Shown in pieces: positions 15,669 to 23,235 of a stretch of DNA of 33,915 nucleotides. The stretch's first letter is position 1. Each line of letters opens with the position of its first letter. Source of the stretch: Streptomyces sp. AV19 (GTDB taxonomy: Bacteria > Actinomycetota > Actinomycetes > Streptomycetales > Streptomycetaceae); the NCBI RefSeq assembly GCF_015999245.1, contig NZ_JAEAMR010000004.1:337330-371244 (forward strand), written 5' to 3'. The notes under the pieces are model-generated. The model saw nothing but the letters and a program-made list of their open reading frames with translations, searched no databases and was not told the DNA's origin. The position numbers and the translations under genes were made by a program.

Positions 15669-17000
15669 ATGACGGACACACTCGTCGTGCGTGGCGGCCA
15701 TGTGCTGACGCTCGACCCGCAGTTGGGCACCGTGGACGCCGACATACGCGTCGACAACGGCGTGGTCACCGATATCCGCCCCGGCCTCGACGTCCCCGGA
15801 GCCCGCGTCGTCGACGCGACCGGCTCGCTCGTCGTCCCCGGCCTGATCGACACCCATCGCCACATGTGGGAGGCCGCGCTGCGCGGCACCGGGGCCGACG
15901 ACAGCCTGGACGACTACTTCACGTTCACGATCGGGACCGCCGCGCCACTGGTCGATCCCGAGACCGTGTACGTGGGCGAGCTGCTCAGTGCCTGCGCCGC
16001 CCTGGACGCGGGCGTCACCACCGTCCAGGACATCGCCAACATCCATGACACGTCCGAACACTCCGACGCCGCCGCCGATGCCCTGCGCGCCTCGGGCCTG
16101 CGCACCGTGCTCGCCTACGGGCACTCGCCCAGCTCCCGGCACACCGACGCCCCCGCCCCCGGGGCGCTGTCACGCGACGCGGAGCGTATGCGGAACCGGC
16201 TGGCAGCCGACGGACAGGGCCTGCTCACCATGGCGCTGGCCGCCGACGCCCGCACCGACGAGGCCGTCACCGCCAACTGGCGCCTGGCGGCGGAGCTCGA
16301 CGTGCCCGTCGCCATGCACGCGATGCGGCGTCCGGGCGACGAGCCGCCGCTCGAACGCCTGGCGCGCCTGGGCGTCCTGCGCGACCGCGTCACATACATC
16401 CACGCGACCGGATACACCGCCGAGGACCTCGCCCGCGTCCGGGACACCGGCGGCCACCTCTCGATCGCCCCGCTGATCGAGCTGCTGATGGGGCACGGCT
16501 ACCCGCCCGTCCTCGACGCGCTCGACGCCGGGCTGCCGCCCAGCCTGAGCACGGACGTCGAAGTCACCGTGCCCGGCGACATGTTCACGCAGATGCGCAC
16601 GGCCCTCGCCGTGGCCCGCCACGCCGGCTATACGCGCGCCGCGGCCCCCGGGGACGGCCGGCCGGACTCACCCCGTGTCACCGTCGCGCAGGCACTGGAG
16701 ATGGCCACTGTCGAAGGGGCCCGTGCACTCGGTATGGAGGACCGCATCGGTTCGCTGGGCGTCGGCAAGCAGGCCGATCTCCTGGTGCTCTCCACCGACC
16801 GCCCCGGCATGCGGCCCGTCCACGACCCCACCGCGACCGTCGTGCTCCAGGCCGAACGCGGGGACGTCGACACCGTCGTCGTGGGCGGCCGCGTCGTCAA
16901 GGAACACGGGAAGCTCCTCCACGTCCGGCTGGACCGGCTGTACGAGCGGGCCGCCGCCGTCCTCCACCGGCTCGCGACGGCCCATGCCCTGGACCGGTGA
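15669..17000 (+). CDS. Amidohydrolase-family protein (TRZ/ATZ-like metal-dependent hydrolase)
   Basis: A 443-residue cytoplasmic enzyme of the amidohydrolase superfamily. The N- and C-terminal beta-sandwich parts (VVRGGHVLTLD; GSLGVGKQADLLVLS) flank the barrel. The first metal motif is HRH at residues 63-65 (PGLIDTHRHMWE). Further candidate ligands are the His in VAMHAMRR, the His in VTYIHATGY, and the Asp in LSTDVEV. The set resembles the deaminase/chlorohydrolase branch (cytosine deaminase, atrazine hydrolases), acting on cyclic amides, amidines or ureas. The ATG at 15669 has AGGGGA eight bases upstream; TTG at 15666 is an alternative. It follows the frameshifted SDR in one transcription unit. 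The substrate is unknown. Confidence 0.87.
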   Translation: MTDTLVVRGGHVLTLDPQLGTVDADIRVDNGVVTDIRPGLDVPGARVVDATGSLVVPGLIDTHRHMWEAALRGTGADDSLDDYFTFTIGTAAPLVDPETVYVGELLSACAALDAGVTTVQDIANIHDTSEHSDAAADALRASGLRTVLAYGHSPSSRHTDAPAPGALSRDAERMRNRLAADGQGLLTMALAADARTDEAVTANWRLAAELDVPVAMHAMRRPGDEPPLERLARLGVLRDRVTYIHATGYTAEDLARVRDTGGHLSIAPLIELLMGHGYPPVLDALDAGLPPSLSTDVEVTVPGDMFTQMRTALAVARHAGYTRAAAPGDGRPDSPRVTVAQALEMATVEGARALGMEDRIGSLGVGKQADLLVLSTDRPGMRPVHDPTATVVLQAERGDVDTVVVGGRVVKEHGKLLHVRLDRLYERAAAVLHRLATAHALDR

Positions 17001-17059
17001 CGACCGGTGCACGGAGCACCATCGTCCGTCTCGGATAGTAGGAAGTCCGAGTAATCAGG

Positions 17060-17088
17060 CAGACATCGCGCCGACCGTGGCTTAGCGT
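17060..17088 (+). promoter_or_regulatory. Possible promoter of the 44-codon gene
   Basis: CAGACA (17060-17065) and TAGCGT (17083-17088) are 17 bases apart, about 155 bases before the start. The corresponding stretch is missing from the broken copy at 14537-14602, where gtctcggatagt joins almost directly to the later shared block. Confidence 0.3.
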
Positions 17089-17243
17089 GGAAGCAGCCGA
17101 TCGTCCCGCTCCATCGAGCGACGGCGGTTGCGGCCCGTTGCCATGAGCGCAGGTCACCCCTGCCGCGCCCGGGCCCCCGCCCCTTCACCGGCTGTCCGTC
17201 CTTCACACCTCATCGCACCTCATCGCACGAGGAGACGTGACCC

Positions 17244-17378
17244 ATGGCCGACACCGCTGTCCGCAGGACCCGCCGCACTGCCCGTGCCACCGAGCGCGAC
17301 GCCGACCGGGCGCAGGCCGCCGCCGCCCTCCAGCGCGCGCTGGACCGCAGGGACAACGGCGGCGCCACCGGCCACTAG
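17244..17378 (+). CDS. Uncharacterised 44-residue basic/acidic small protein
   Basis: An ATG at 17244 with GAGGAG eight to nine bases upstream opens a 44-codon frame: an Arg/Thr-rich N-terminus (MADTAVRRTRRTAR), a helical heptad-like middle (ERDADRAQAAAALQRALDRR) and a Gly-rich tail. It has no membrane segment. Support comes from the ribosome site and from a diverged copy at 14610-14720 that keeps the protein sequence while changing synonymous bases. Its TAG stop shares CTAG with the stop of the convergent metallophosphoesterase gene. I do not recognise the family and propose no function. Confidence 0.55.
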   Translation: MADTAVRRTRRTARATERDADRAQAAAALQRALDRRDNGGATGH

Positions 17379-18958
17379 CGCCCGGGGCGCCCGGGGCGCA
17401 CCACGTCGAAGTGGTCGATCCGCGCACCGCTCTCCGCCAGGGCCGTCACCCGCAGGCGCGGGTGGCGGCCCGGCTCGCACTCGACGGCCAGGAAGGAGTA
17501 GCCGGTGAAGCGCACCCGGGACCACTCGACGCGCTCCCGGTGCTTCACCCGGCCCTTCTCCCAGAAGTACGAGCCGACGTGGTCGAGGTCCTTGACGTGG
17601 CCCTCGTAGCTGTCGGGGACGGGGAACGAGTAGAGGGACTTGCCGGCGCCGCCCGCCGTCACGTAGACGATGCCGTCGCGCGTGGAGTCCACGGTTCCGC
17701 CGATGGGGACCTTCCGGGCCACCCGGCCGTGCCGCAGCGCGTCCGTCCGCTCGTAGACGTGGTTGTGGCCGTTGATGACCAGGTCGACCTTGTGCTTCTC
17801 GAAGAGGGGCAGCCATTCGTCGCGCACGCCGCCGTCGGAGGCGTGGGCGCTCGTCGTCGAGTAGGCGCAGTGGTGGAAGAAGACGACGACGAAGTCGATC
17901 TCGTGCCGGGCGCGCAGCTCGCGCAGCCGGCGTTCCAGCCAGGCGGTCTGGCGGCCGCCGCTGTAGCCCGCGTTGGCGGCGATCTCGTAGGAGACGTCGT
18001 TGGCGTCGAGGGCGACGACGCCGACGTTGCCGTAGGTGAAGGAGTAGACGCCGGGCGCGTGCCGGTGGTCGAAGCCGTTGGTGGGCAGGGTCCAGCGGGC
18101 GCTCTGGCCGCCGTAGCCGTTGGGGGAGTACCAGGCCTCCATGTCGTGGTTGCCCGTGGTGACCATCCAGGGCACGGACTTGGCGACGGACTCGGTCTGG
18201 GCGAGGAACTGGTCCCAGACGCGGGCGTCGTAGACGTCGTCCGGCTTGCCCGCGCCGCTCTCGTCCGCGTAGCAGATGTCGCCCGCGTGCAGGTGGAACG
18301 ACGGGTTCTGGCCGAGGATCAACTGGTCGTTGGCGAGGGCGTCGTAGCTGACGCCCTGGTCGCCGAAGGCGGTGAAGGTGAACTTCGCGGGCCGGTCCGG
18401 GGCGGTCCGGAAGGTTCCCAGGGTGCCCAGGTGGTGGGCGGAGGCGGGGTCGAAGCCGGTGTGGCCGACGCCGTAGTAGTACGTCGTGCCGGGGCGGAGG
18501 CCGTCCAGCGCGGCGTGCAGGTAGTACTGGTCCACTGACGGCAGCTTCTTGGACAGGGGCGGGGTGTGCAGGTGCCGCACCTCGGCCTCGATCCTGCGGC
18601 CCAGGTCCCAGGGGTGGAGACCGACGCGGACGAAGGGCCGCCGCACGGCGAGCGGGACCTGCCAGGAGATCCGCATCTGCGTCCGCGGGTCCGCGCCGAA
18701 GGCCAGGTGGCGGCCGAAGGGGGCGACGAGCGCGCCGCTGACCCGGGTGGACGCCGGGGCGGTGATCAGGGTCGGGGCGGCGTACGCGGCGCCGCCGGTG
18801 CCGCCGAGGAGCCCCGCGCCCGCGGCCGCCCCCGCGCCGGCCGCCCCGGCGCGCAGCATGCCGCGGCGGGTGAGGGTGGCCCGGAGGTACTCGTGCTGCT
18901 CCGGCATGGTCATGCGCTCGGCGAGACGTTCGGGGATGCCTACCCGTGGTGTGTCCAT
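17375..18958 (-). CDS. Tat-exported metallophosphoesterase (purple acid phosphatase type)
   Basis: A 527-residue protein. The signal has the twin-arginine stretch LTRRGMLRAGAAGAGAAAGAGLLGG, about residues 30-55, so export is probably by Tat. An N-terminal fibronectin-like domain (MRISWQVP ... YYYGVGH) precedes the calcineurin-like domain. Metal motifs are FGDQG, HAGDICYADE, TTGNHDME, VVFFHHCAYS and INGHNHVYERT, the pattern of purple acid phosphatases, which cleave phosphate mono- or diesters outside the cell. The start at 18958 gives the conserved VGIPERLAERMTMPEQHEYLR leader, though no strong ribosome site is seen; 18913 is an alternative. It is divergent from leuB and convergent with the 44-codon gene. 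Confidence 0.9.
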   Translation of the reverse strand: MDTPRVGIPERLAERMTMPEQHEYLRATLTRRGMLRAGAAGAGAAAGAGLLGGTGGAAYAAPTLITAPASTRVSGALVAPFGRHLAFGADPRTQMRISWQVPLAVRRPFVRVGLHPWDLGRRIEAEVRHLHTPPLSKKLPSVDQYYLHAALDGLRPGTTYYYGVGHTGFDPASAHHLGTLGTFRTAPDRPAKFTFTAFGDQGVSYDALANDQLILGQNPSFHLHAGDICYADESGAGKPDDVYDARVWDQFLAQTESVAKSVPWMVTTGNHDMEAWYSPNGYGGQSARWTLPTNGFDHRHAPGVYSFTYGNVGVVALDANDVSYEIAANAGYSGGRQTAWLERRLRELRARHEIDFVVVFFHHCAYSTTSAHASDGGVRDEWLPLFEKHKVDLVINGHNHVYERTDALRHGRVARKVPIGGTVDSTRDGIVYVTAGGAGKSLYSFPVPDSYEGHVKDLDHVGSYFWEKGRVKHRERVEWSRVRFTGYSFLAVECEPGRHPRLRVTALAESGARIDHFDVVRPGRPGR

Positions 18959-19014
18959 GCCGCGAAACGTGCCAGGAATCGGCGAACCCGTCACGTACTT
19001 CGGGTGAACTCGGC

Positions 19015-19043
19015 CTGACCGGACGGCAATGTGTCCGTATGGT
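19015..19043 (+). promoter_or_regulatory. Possible leuB promoter
   Basis: CTGACC (19015-19020) and TATGGT (19038-19043) are 17 bases apart and lie 46 bases before the leuB ATG. No leader peptide is apparent here, unlike cimA. Confidence 0.3.
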
Positions 19044-19088
19044 GGACGAGGTGTGTCATCCAGCGGGACGGCGGAGTACGGTCCCGTC

Positions 19089-20144
19089 ATGTCGAGCAGC
19101 ACGCGCAGCATGCGCCTCGCAGTGATCCCCGGTGACGGCATTGGCCCCGAGGTGGTGGCCCAGGGCCTCAGGGTCCTGACGGCGGTCCTCCCCTCCGACG
19201 TGAAGCTGGAGACCCGGGAGTACGACCTCGGAGCCCGGCGCTGGCACGCCACGGGCGAGACCCTCCCGGACGCCGAGCTGGAGTCCCTCAAGGACCACGA
19301 CGCGATCCTGCTCGGCGCGGTCGGCGACCCGTCCGTCCCCTCCGGGGTGCTGGAGCGCGGGCTGCTGCTCAAGCTGCGCTTCGCCTTCGACCACTACGTG
19401 AACCTGCGCCCGTCGCGGCTGTTCCCCGGGACGGCCGGCCCGCTCGCCGGCGCCCCGGAGATCGACTTCGTCGTCGTCCGCGAGGGCACCGAGGGCCCGT
19501 ACACCGGCAACGGCGGCTCCCTGCGCACCGGCACGCCCGCCGAGGTCGCCACCGAGGTCAGCGTCAACACCGCCTACGGCGTGGAGCGCGTGGTGCGCGA
19601 CGCGTACGCGCGGGCCCAGGACCGGCCGCGCAAGCACCTCACCCTCGTGCACAAGAACAACGTCCTGGTGCACGCCGGCCGGCTGTGGAAGGACACCTTC
19701 GACCGCGTCGGCCGGGAGTTCCCCGAGGTCACCACCGACTACCTGCACGTGGACGCGGCGACGATCTTCATGGTCACCCGGCCCGGGCGGTTCGACGTGA
19801 TCGTCACCGACAACCTCTTCGGCGACATCCTCACCGACCTCGCCGCGGCCGTCACCGGCGGCATCGGCCTCGCGGCCTCGGGCAACATCAACCCCGACGG
19901 CGCGTTCCCCTCCATGTTCGAGCCGGTCCACGGCTCGGCGCCGGACATCGCCGGCACCGGGACGGCCGACCCCACGGCCACGGTGCTCTCGGTGGCCCTC
20001 CTGCTACGGCACCTCGGGTACGAGGCGGAGGCCGTACGCGTCGAGACCGCCGTCGCAGAGGACCTGGCGGCGCGGGACGGCGCCGCCGCCGTCCGGACGA
20101 CCGAGGAGACCGGGGCGGCGCTGGCCACCCGAGTAACGGCCTGA
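19089..20144 (+). CDS. leuB: 3-isopropylmalate dehydrogenase
   Basis: A 351-residue NAD-dependent decarboxylating dehydrogenase of leucine synthesis, turning 3-isopropylmalate into 2-oxoisocaproate. Motifs: the N-terminal [13 protein letters not shown], the substrate-binding Arg region [34 protein letters not shown], the Lys in LVHKNNVL, and the metal/NAD segment [30 protein letters not shown] followed by [13 protein letters not shown]. The length suits actinobacterial LeuB. The ATG at 19089 is chosen; a Met at 19110 is possible. It is followed by ilvE after 216 bases. Confidence 0.95.
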   Translation: MSSSTRSMRLAVIPGDGIGPEVVAQGLRVLTAVLPSDVKLETREYDLGARRWHATGETLPDAELESLKDHDAILLGAVGDPSVPSGVLERGLLLKLRFAFDHYVNLRPSRLFPGTAGPLAGAPEIDFVVVREGTEGPYTGNGGSLRTGTPAEVATEVSVNTAYGVERVVRDAYARAQDRPRKHLTLVHKNNVLVHAGRLWKDTFDRVGREFPEVTTDYLHVDAATIFMVTRPGRFDVIVTDNLFGDILTDLAAAVTGGIGLAASGNINPDGAFPSMFEPVHGSAPDIAGTGTADPTATVLSVALLLRHLGYEAEAVRVETAVAEDLAARDGAAAVRTTEETGAALATRVTA

Positions 20145-20225
20145 CCGGGCCGTTCCCGCCCTTGCGCGCGGCCCGGTTTCCCCCACGGCCACCGGACCGC
20201 GCGCATCTTCGGCGTTCGCAGGCGT

Positions 20226-20261
20226 TTCGTTAACACCCGTGTCCGAGCGATAATCGGACAC
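20226..20261 (+). promoter_or_regulatory. ilvE promoter with an overlapping dyad operator
   Basis: GATAAT (20249-20254) is a good -10 box, with a weak -35 TTCGTT (20226-20231) 17 bases before it. A perfect dyad GTGTCCGA-N7-TCGGACAC (20239-20246, 20254-20261) covers the -10 box. A repressor bound there would block transcription of ilvE, about 100 bases downstream. Confidence 0.5.
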
Positions 20262-20360
20262 CGGGGCCGCGAAAACGATGCGAAGAAGCCCGGACGTCCC
20301 GACCCCACCGGGGCGGCGTGAGCGCGGTCCGCAGCACCCTCAAGTGAAGGACACGCATCC

Positions 20361-21446
20361 ATGACCACGCTCACGATCGAGCTCAAGCCCTCCTCGCAGC
20401 CGCTGCCGGACGCCGAGCGCGAGCGCATCCTGGCGAACCCCGGCTTCGGCCGCCACTTCACCGACCACATGGTCACCATCAAGTGGTCCGAGGGCGTGGG
20501 CTGGCACGAGGCGCAGCTCGTTCCCTACGCGCCGCTCTCCCTCGATCCGGCCAACATGACGCTGCACTACGCGCAGGCCATCTTCGAGGGACTCAAGGCG
20601 TACCGCCGGGCCGACGGAACGATCGCCACGTTCCGTCCCGAGGAGAACGCCAAGCGCTTCCAGGCGTCCGCCCGCCGGCTGGCGATGCCCGAGCTGCCCG
20701 TCGAGACCTTCATCGACGCGTGCGACGCGCTGGTGCGGCAGGACCGGGCGTGGGTGCCCTCCTCCGGCGAGGCGTCCCTGTACCTGCGGCCCTTCATGAT
20801 CGCGACCGAGGTCGGGCTGGGTGTCCGGCCGTCGAACGAATACCTCTTCGTCGTCATCGCCTCGCCCGCCGGTGCGTACTTCTCCGGTGGCGTGAAGCCG
20901 GTGTCCGTGTGGCTGTCGGAGGAGTACGTGCGCGCCGCCCCGGGTGGTACGGGTGCCGCCAAGTGCGCCGGAAACTACGCCGCTTCGCTGGTCGCCCAGG
21001 CCCAGGCGGCGGAGAAGGGCTGCGACCAGGTGGTCTGGCTCGACGCGGTCGAGCGGCGCTGGATCGAGGAAATGGGCGGCATGAACCTGTACTTCGTGTA
21101 CGGGAACCGGATCGTGACGCCGGAGCTGACCGGTTCGCTGCTGCCGGGCATCACCCGGGCGTCGCTGCTGCGCATCGCGGAGGACCTCGGGTACGAGGTC
21201 GCCGAGGGCCGGATCTCGGTCGAGGACTGGAAGAACGCCAACGCGGACGGGTCGCTGACGGAGGTCTTCGCGTGCGGGACGGCCGCCGTCATCACGCCGG
21301 TGGGCTCGGTCAAGTCCACGCGGGCGGACTGGACCGTGGCGGACGGGCAGCCCGGTGAGGTCACCATGCGTCTGCGCAAGGCGCTGCTGGACATCCAGAC
21401 GGGGGCGGTGGAGGACACGCACGGCTGGATGCACCGGCTGGGGTGA
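20361..21446 (+). CDS. ilvE: Branched-chain amino acid aminotransferase
   Basis: A 361-residue class IV PLP aminotransferase that makes or degrades leucine, isoleucine and valine, also supplying branched starter units for fatty acids. The PLP Lys is Lys201 in [15 protein letters not shown]. Other signatures are [60 protein letters not shown] and [15 protein letters not shown]. The start at 20361 has a GAAGGA-like site about nine bases upstream. The stop at 21446 is followed immediately by an intergenic repeat and then a truncated conservon gene. Confidence 0.95.
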   Translation: MTTLTIELKPSSQPLPDAERERILANPGFGRHFTDHMVTIKWSEGVGWHEAQLVPYAPLSLDPANMTLHYAQAIFEGLKAYRRADGTIATFRPEENAKRFQASARRLAMPELPVETFIDACDALVRQDRAWVPSSGEASLYLRPFMIATEVGLGVRPSNEYLFVVIASPAGAYFSGGVKPVSVWLSEEYVRAAPGGTGAAKCAGNYAASLVAQAQAAEKGCDQVVWLDAVERRWIEEMGGMNLYFVYGNRIVTPELTGSLLPGITRASLLRIAEDLGYEVAEGRISVEDWKNANADGSLTEVFACGTAAVITPVGSVKSTRADWTVADGQPGEVTMRLRKALLDIQTGAVEDTHGWMHRLG

Positions 21447-21506
21447 GGGGTTTTTCTCCCCGCCCCGCCCTTTCACCGTTTCTTCCGGGGCTGCGCCCCG
21501 GGGCCC
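21447..21506. repeat. Dispersed intergenic repeat, copy B
   Basis: Directly after the ilvE stop: ggggtttttctcccc then the shared ccgccctttcaccgtttc, followed by a ccggggctgcgccccgg hairpin. The gggg-T-cccc part with T run could itself end transcription. It ends exactly where the roadblock gene fragment begins. Confidence 0.75.
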
Positions 21507-21614
21507 TGCGACATCGGCCTCGTGGGCTACGAGATGGCCCTCCTGGTCGACCGCGCGGGCAATGTTCTGACACCCGACCTCCGTGCCGAACTGCAGGGGA
21601 GCCTTCTCAACTAG
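21507..21614 (+). pseudogene. Roadblock/LC7 (CvnB-like) gene, 3' remnant only
   Basis: 35 codons and a stop encode CDIGLVGYEMALLVDRAG and then NVLTPDLRAELQGSLLN, the typical C-terminal end of conservon roadblock proteins. No start, N-terminus or ribosome site is present; upstream of the fragment is repeat copy B and the ilvE stop, in the same frame. The gene has lost about 70 percent of its 5' part. It sits 84 bases before the DUF742 gene, the normal order of a cvn operon. Confidence 0.75.
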
Positions 21615-21698
21615 CAAAGAGGCAGTGCGTTTCGCGCCACCGCGCCTTAAGGTGCGGTGGCGCGACCAGCAGCAGACAGGAAAGTCGGAGGAGGAGAC

Positions 21699-22259
21699 GT
21701 GGCAACGCCCCCAGGCGGTTACCCGTACGGCAATGATCAGCAGGCGGGGCCGCCGCTGAACCGCTTCAACTTCCCCTCCGCGCCCAGTCCAAGGGCCCAG
21801 CACGAGCCCCAGTACCCGCAGCAGGCACCTGCCCAGCAGCAGGCGCCGCCCGCGGCGGGTCAGGGCCAGGGCCGGAGCCCGCAGCACCGGCGCGCGGGCG
21901 CGCCGGGCGACCGCAAGCACAACCCGCTGGTCCGTCCGTACGCGATGACCGGCGGCCGGACGCGGCCGCGCTACCAGCTCGCCATCGAGGCGCTGGTGCA
22001 CACCACGGCCCAGCCCGCCCAGCTCCACGGGCAGTTGCCGGAACACCAGCGCATCTGCCACCTGTGCCACGAGATCAAGTCGGTAGCCGAGATCTCCGCA
22101 CTTCTGTCCATCCCGCTCGGCGTCGCCCGAATCCTCGTCGCCGACTTGGCCGAGGCCGGGCTCGTCGCCATTCATCAGCCCGGCGGCGACGCGGCCGCCG
22201 GCGGCCAGCCTGACGTGACACTGCTCGAAAGGGTGCTCAGTGGACTTCGGAACCTCTAG
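21699..22259 (+). CDS. DUF742 protein (CvnC-like)
   Basis: A 186-residue protein of the multicomponent conservon family. The first ~80 residues are a Pro/Gln-rich, probably disordered segment; the rest is the DUF742 winged-helix-like domain (LVRPYAMTGGRTRPRYQLAIEALVHT ... HQRICHLCHEIKSVAEISALLSIPLGVARILVADLAEAGLVAIH). The GTG at 21699 is preceded by GGAGGAGGAG. In cvn systems this protein works with a membrane histidine-kinase-like CvnA, a roadblock CvnB and a GTPase CvnD in G-protein-like signalling. Here CvnA is missing and CvnB is a remnant. Its 3' end overlaps the GTPase gene by 20 bases. Confidence 0.9.
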   Translation: MATPPGGYPYGNDQQAGPPLNRFNFPSAPSPRAQHEPQYPQQAPAQQQAPPAAGQGQGRSPQHRRAGAPGDRKHNPLVRPYAMTGGRTRPRYQLAIEALVHTTAQPAQLHGQLPEHQRICHLCHEIKSVAEISALLSIPLGVARILVADLAEAGLVAIHQPGGDAAAGGQPDVTLLERVLSGLRNL

Positions 22260-22821
22260 CGGCGAGGCAGCCCGCTCCACCACCAGCGCGAAGATCGTGG
22301 TGGCGGGTGGTTTCGGCGTGGGCAAGACCACGTTCGTCGGCGCGGTCTCGGAGATCAACCCGCTGCGCACGGAGGCCGTGATGACGTCCGCGTCGGCGGG
22401 CATCGACGACCTCACGCACGCGCCGGACAAGACCACGACGACCGTGGCGATGGACTTCGGCCGTATCACCCTGGACCAGGACCTGATCCTCTACCTGTTC
22501 GGTACGCCCGGGCAGGACCGGTTCTGGTTCATGTGGGACGACCTCGTCCGAGGTGCCATCGGCGCGGTCGTCCTGGTCGACACCCGGCGTCTCGCGGACT
22601 GCTTCCCCGCGGTGGACTACTTCGAGAACAGCGGGCTGCCGTTCGTGATCGCGCTCAACGGGTTTGACGGGCATCAGCCGTACACGCCCGATGAGGTGCG
22701 CGAAGCGCTCCAGATCGGCCCGGACGCGCCGATCATCACGACGGATGCCCGTCATCGCAACGAGGCGAAGAGCGCGCTGATCACGCTGGTCGAGCATGCG
22801 CTGATGGCGCGCCTGCGGTAG
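22240..22821 (+). CDS. Conservon GTPase (CvnD-like)
   Basis: A 193-residue small Ras-like GTPase. The P-loop GGFGVGKTT is at residues 23-31, the switch-II motif reads LFGTPGQDRF, and the base-specificity motif is weak (ALNGFD in place of NKxD), as in other conservon GTPases. The GTG at 22240 lies inside the upstream gene, with an AAGGG ribosome site, so translation is coupled. It ends at a dispersed repeat and a bidirectional terminator. Without CvnA its receptor is unknown. Confidence 0.92.
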   Translation: MDFGTSSGEAARSTTSAKIVVAGGFGVGKTTFVGAVSEINPLRTEAVMTSASAGIDDLTHAPDKTTTTVAMDFGRITLDQDLILYLFGTPGQDRFWFMWDDLVRGAIGAVVLVDTRRLADCFPAVDYFENSGLPFVIALNGFDGHQPYTPDEVREALQIGPDAPIITTDARHRNEAKSALITLVEHALMARLR

Positions 22822-22920
22822 GGGTTTTCTCCCCGCCCCGCCCTTTCACCGTTTCTCGCGCGCTCCGCGCGGGGGGCAACGCGGCTGCGCCGCGTTCGTC
22901 CTCAAACGCCGGACGGGCTG
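22822..22920. repeat. Dispersed intergenic repeat, copy C (half element)
   Basis: Starts one base after the CvnD stop with gggttttctccccgcccc, passes through the shared ccctttcaccgtttctcgcg, the hairpins cgcgctccgcgcg and gcggctgcgccgc, and ends in cgtcctcaaacgccggacgggctg. It matches the reverse of the right half of copy A (4780-4875) almost base for base, but has no second half. Confidence 0.85.
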
Positions 22921-22963
22921 GATTGGCGCGAAAGGGCGGGTCCGGGGCGTCTTCCGGCGAAGC

Positions 22964-23006
22964 CGAAAGGGCCCGCACTCCTCAACCAGGAGTGCGGGCC
23001 CTTTCG
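22964..23006. terminator. Bidirectional terminator between cvnD and accE
   Basis: A perfect 19-bp stem at 22964-22982 and 22988-23006 with a 5-base loop (caacc). It lies between convergent genes, 10 bases before the accE stop. Confidence 0.85.
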
Positions 23007-23016
23007 CGTAAGAGGC

Positions 23017-23211
23017 TCAGCCCTGCCAGCTGTGCGGCGCCGTGAAGCCGGCGGACCGCTCCAGGCGGCGCCAGCGCGCCGGCGAGCGCCGCGGCGCCGG
23101 GATCGTGGCCGCGTCGCCGGCCGAGGCGCGGGCGAGCAGCACCGCGGTGACGGCCGCGAGCTCCTCGGGCCCGGCCTGGCCCTTCTCCACGCGGACGAGC
23201 GCGTCAGTCAT
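23017..23211 (-). CDS. accE: Acyl-CoA carboxylase epsilon subunit
   Basis: A 64-residue protein with the conserved LVRVEKGQAGPEELAAVTAVLLARA of actinobacterial epsilon subunits and a C-terminal WRRLERSAGFTAPHSWQG. The epsilon subunit binds the beta-subunit hexamer and increases acyl-CoA carboxylase activity. It is 24 bases downstream of accB in the same operon, as in S. coelicolor. Confidence 0.9.
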   Translation of the reverse strand: MTDALVRVEKGQAGPEELAAVTAVLLARASAGDAATIPAPRRSPARWRRLERSAGFTAPHSWQG

Positions 23212-23235
23212 GTCGATGTCCGTCCTTCTCTGGAA

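Noticed and set aside
21447..21614. Read-through fusion of ilvE with the roadblock fragment (same frame)
   Set aside because: The ilvE TGA is normal, IlvE is complete at 361 residues, and the fragment fits a truncated cvnB better.
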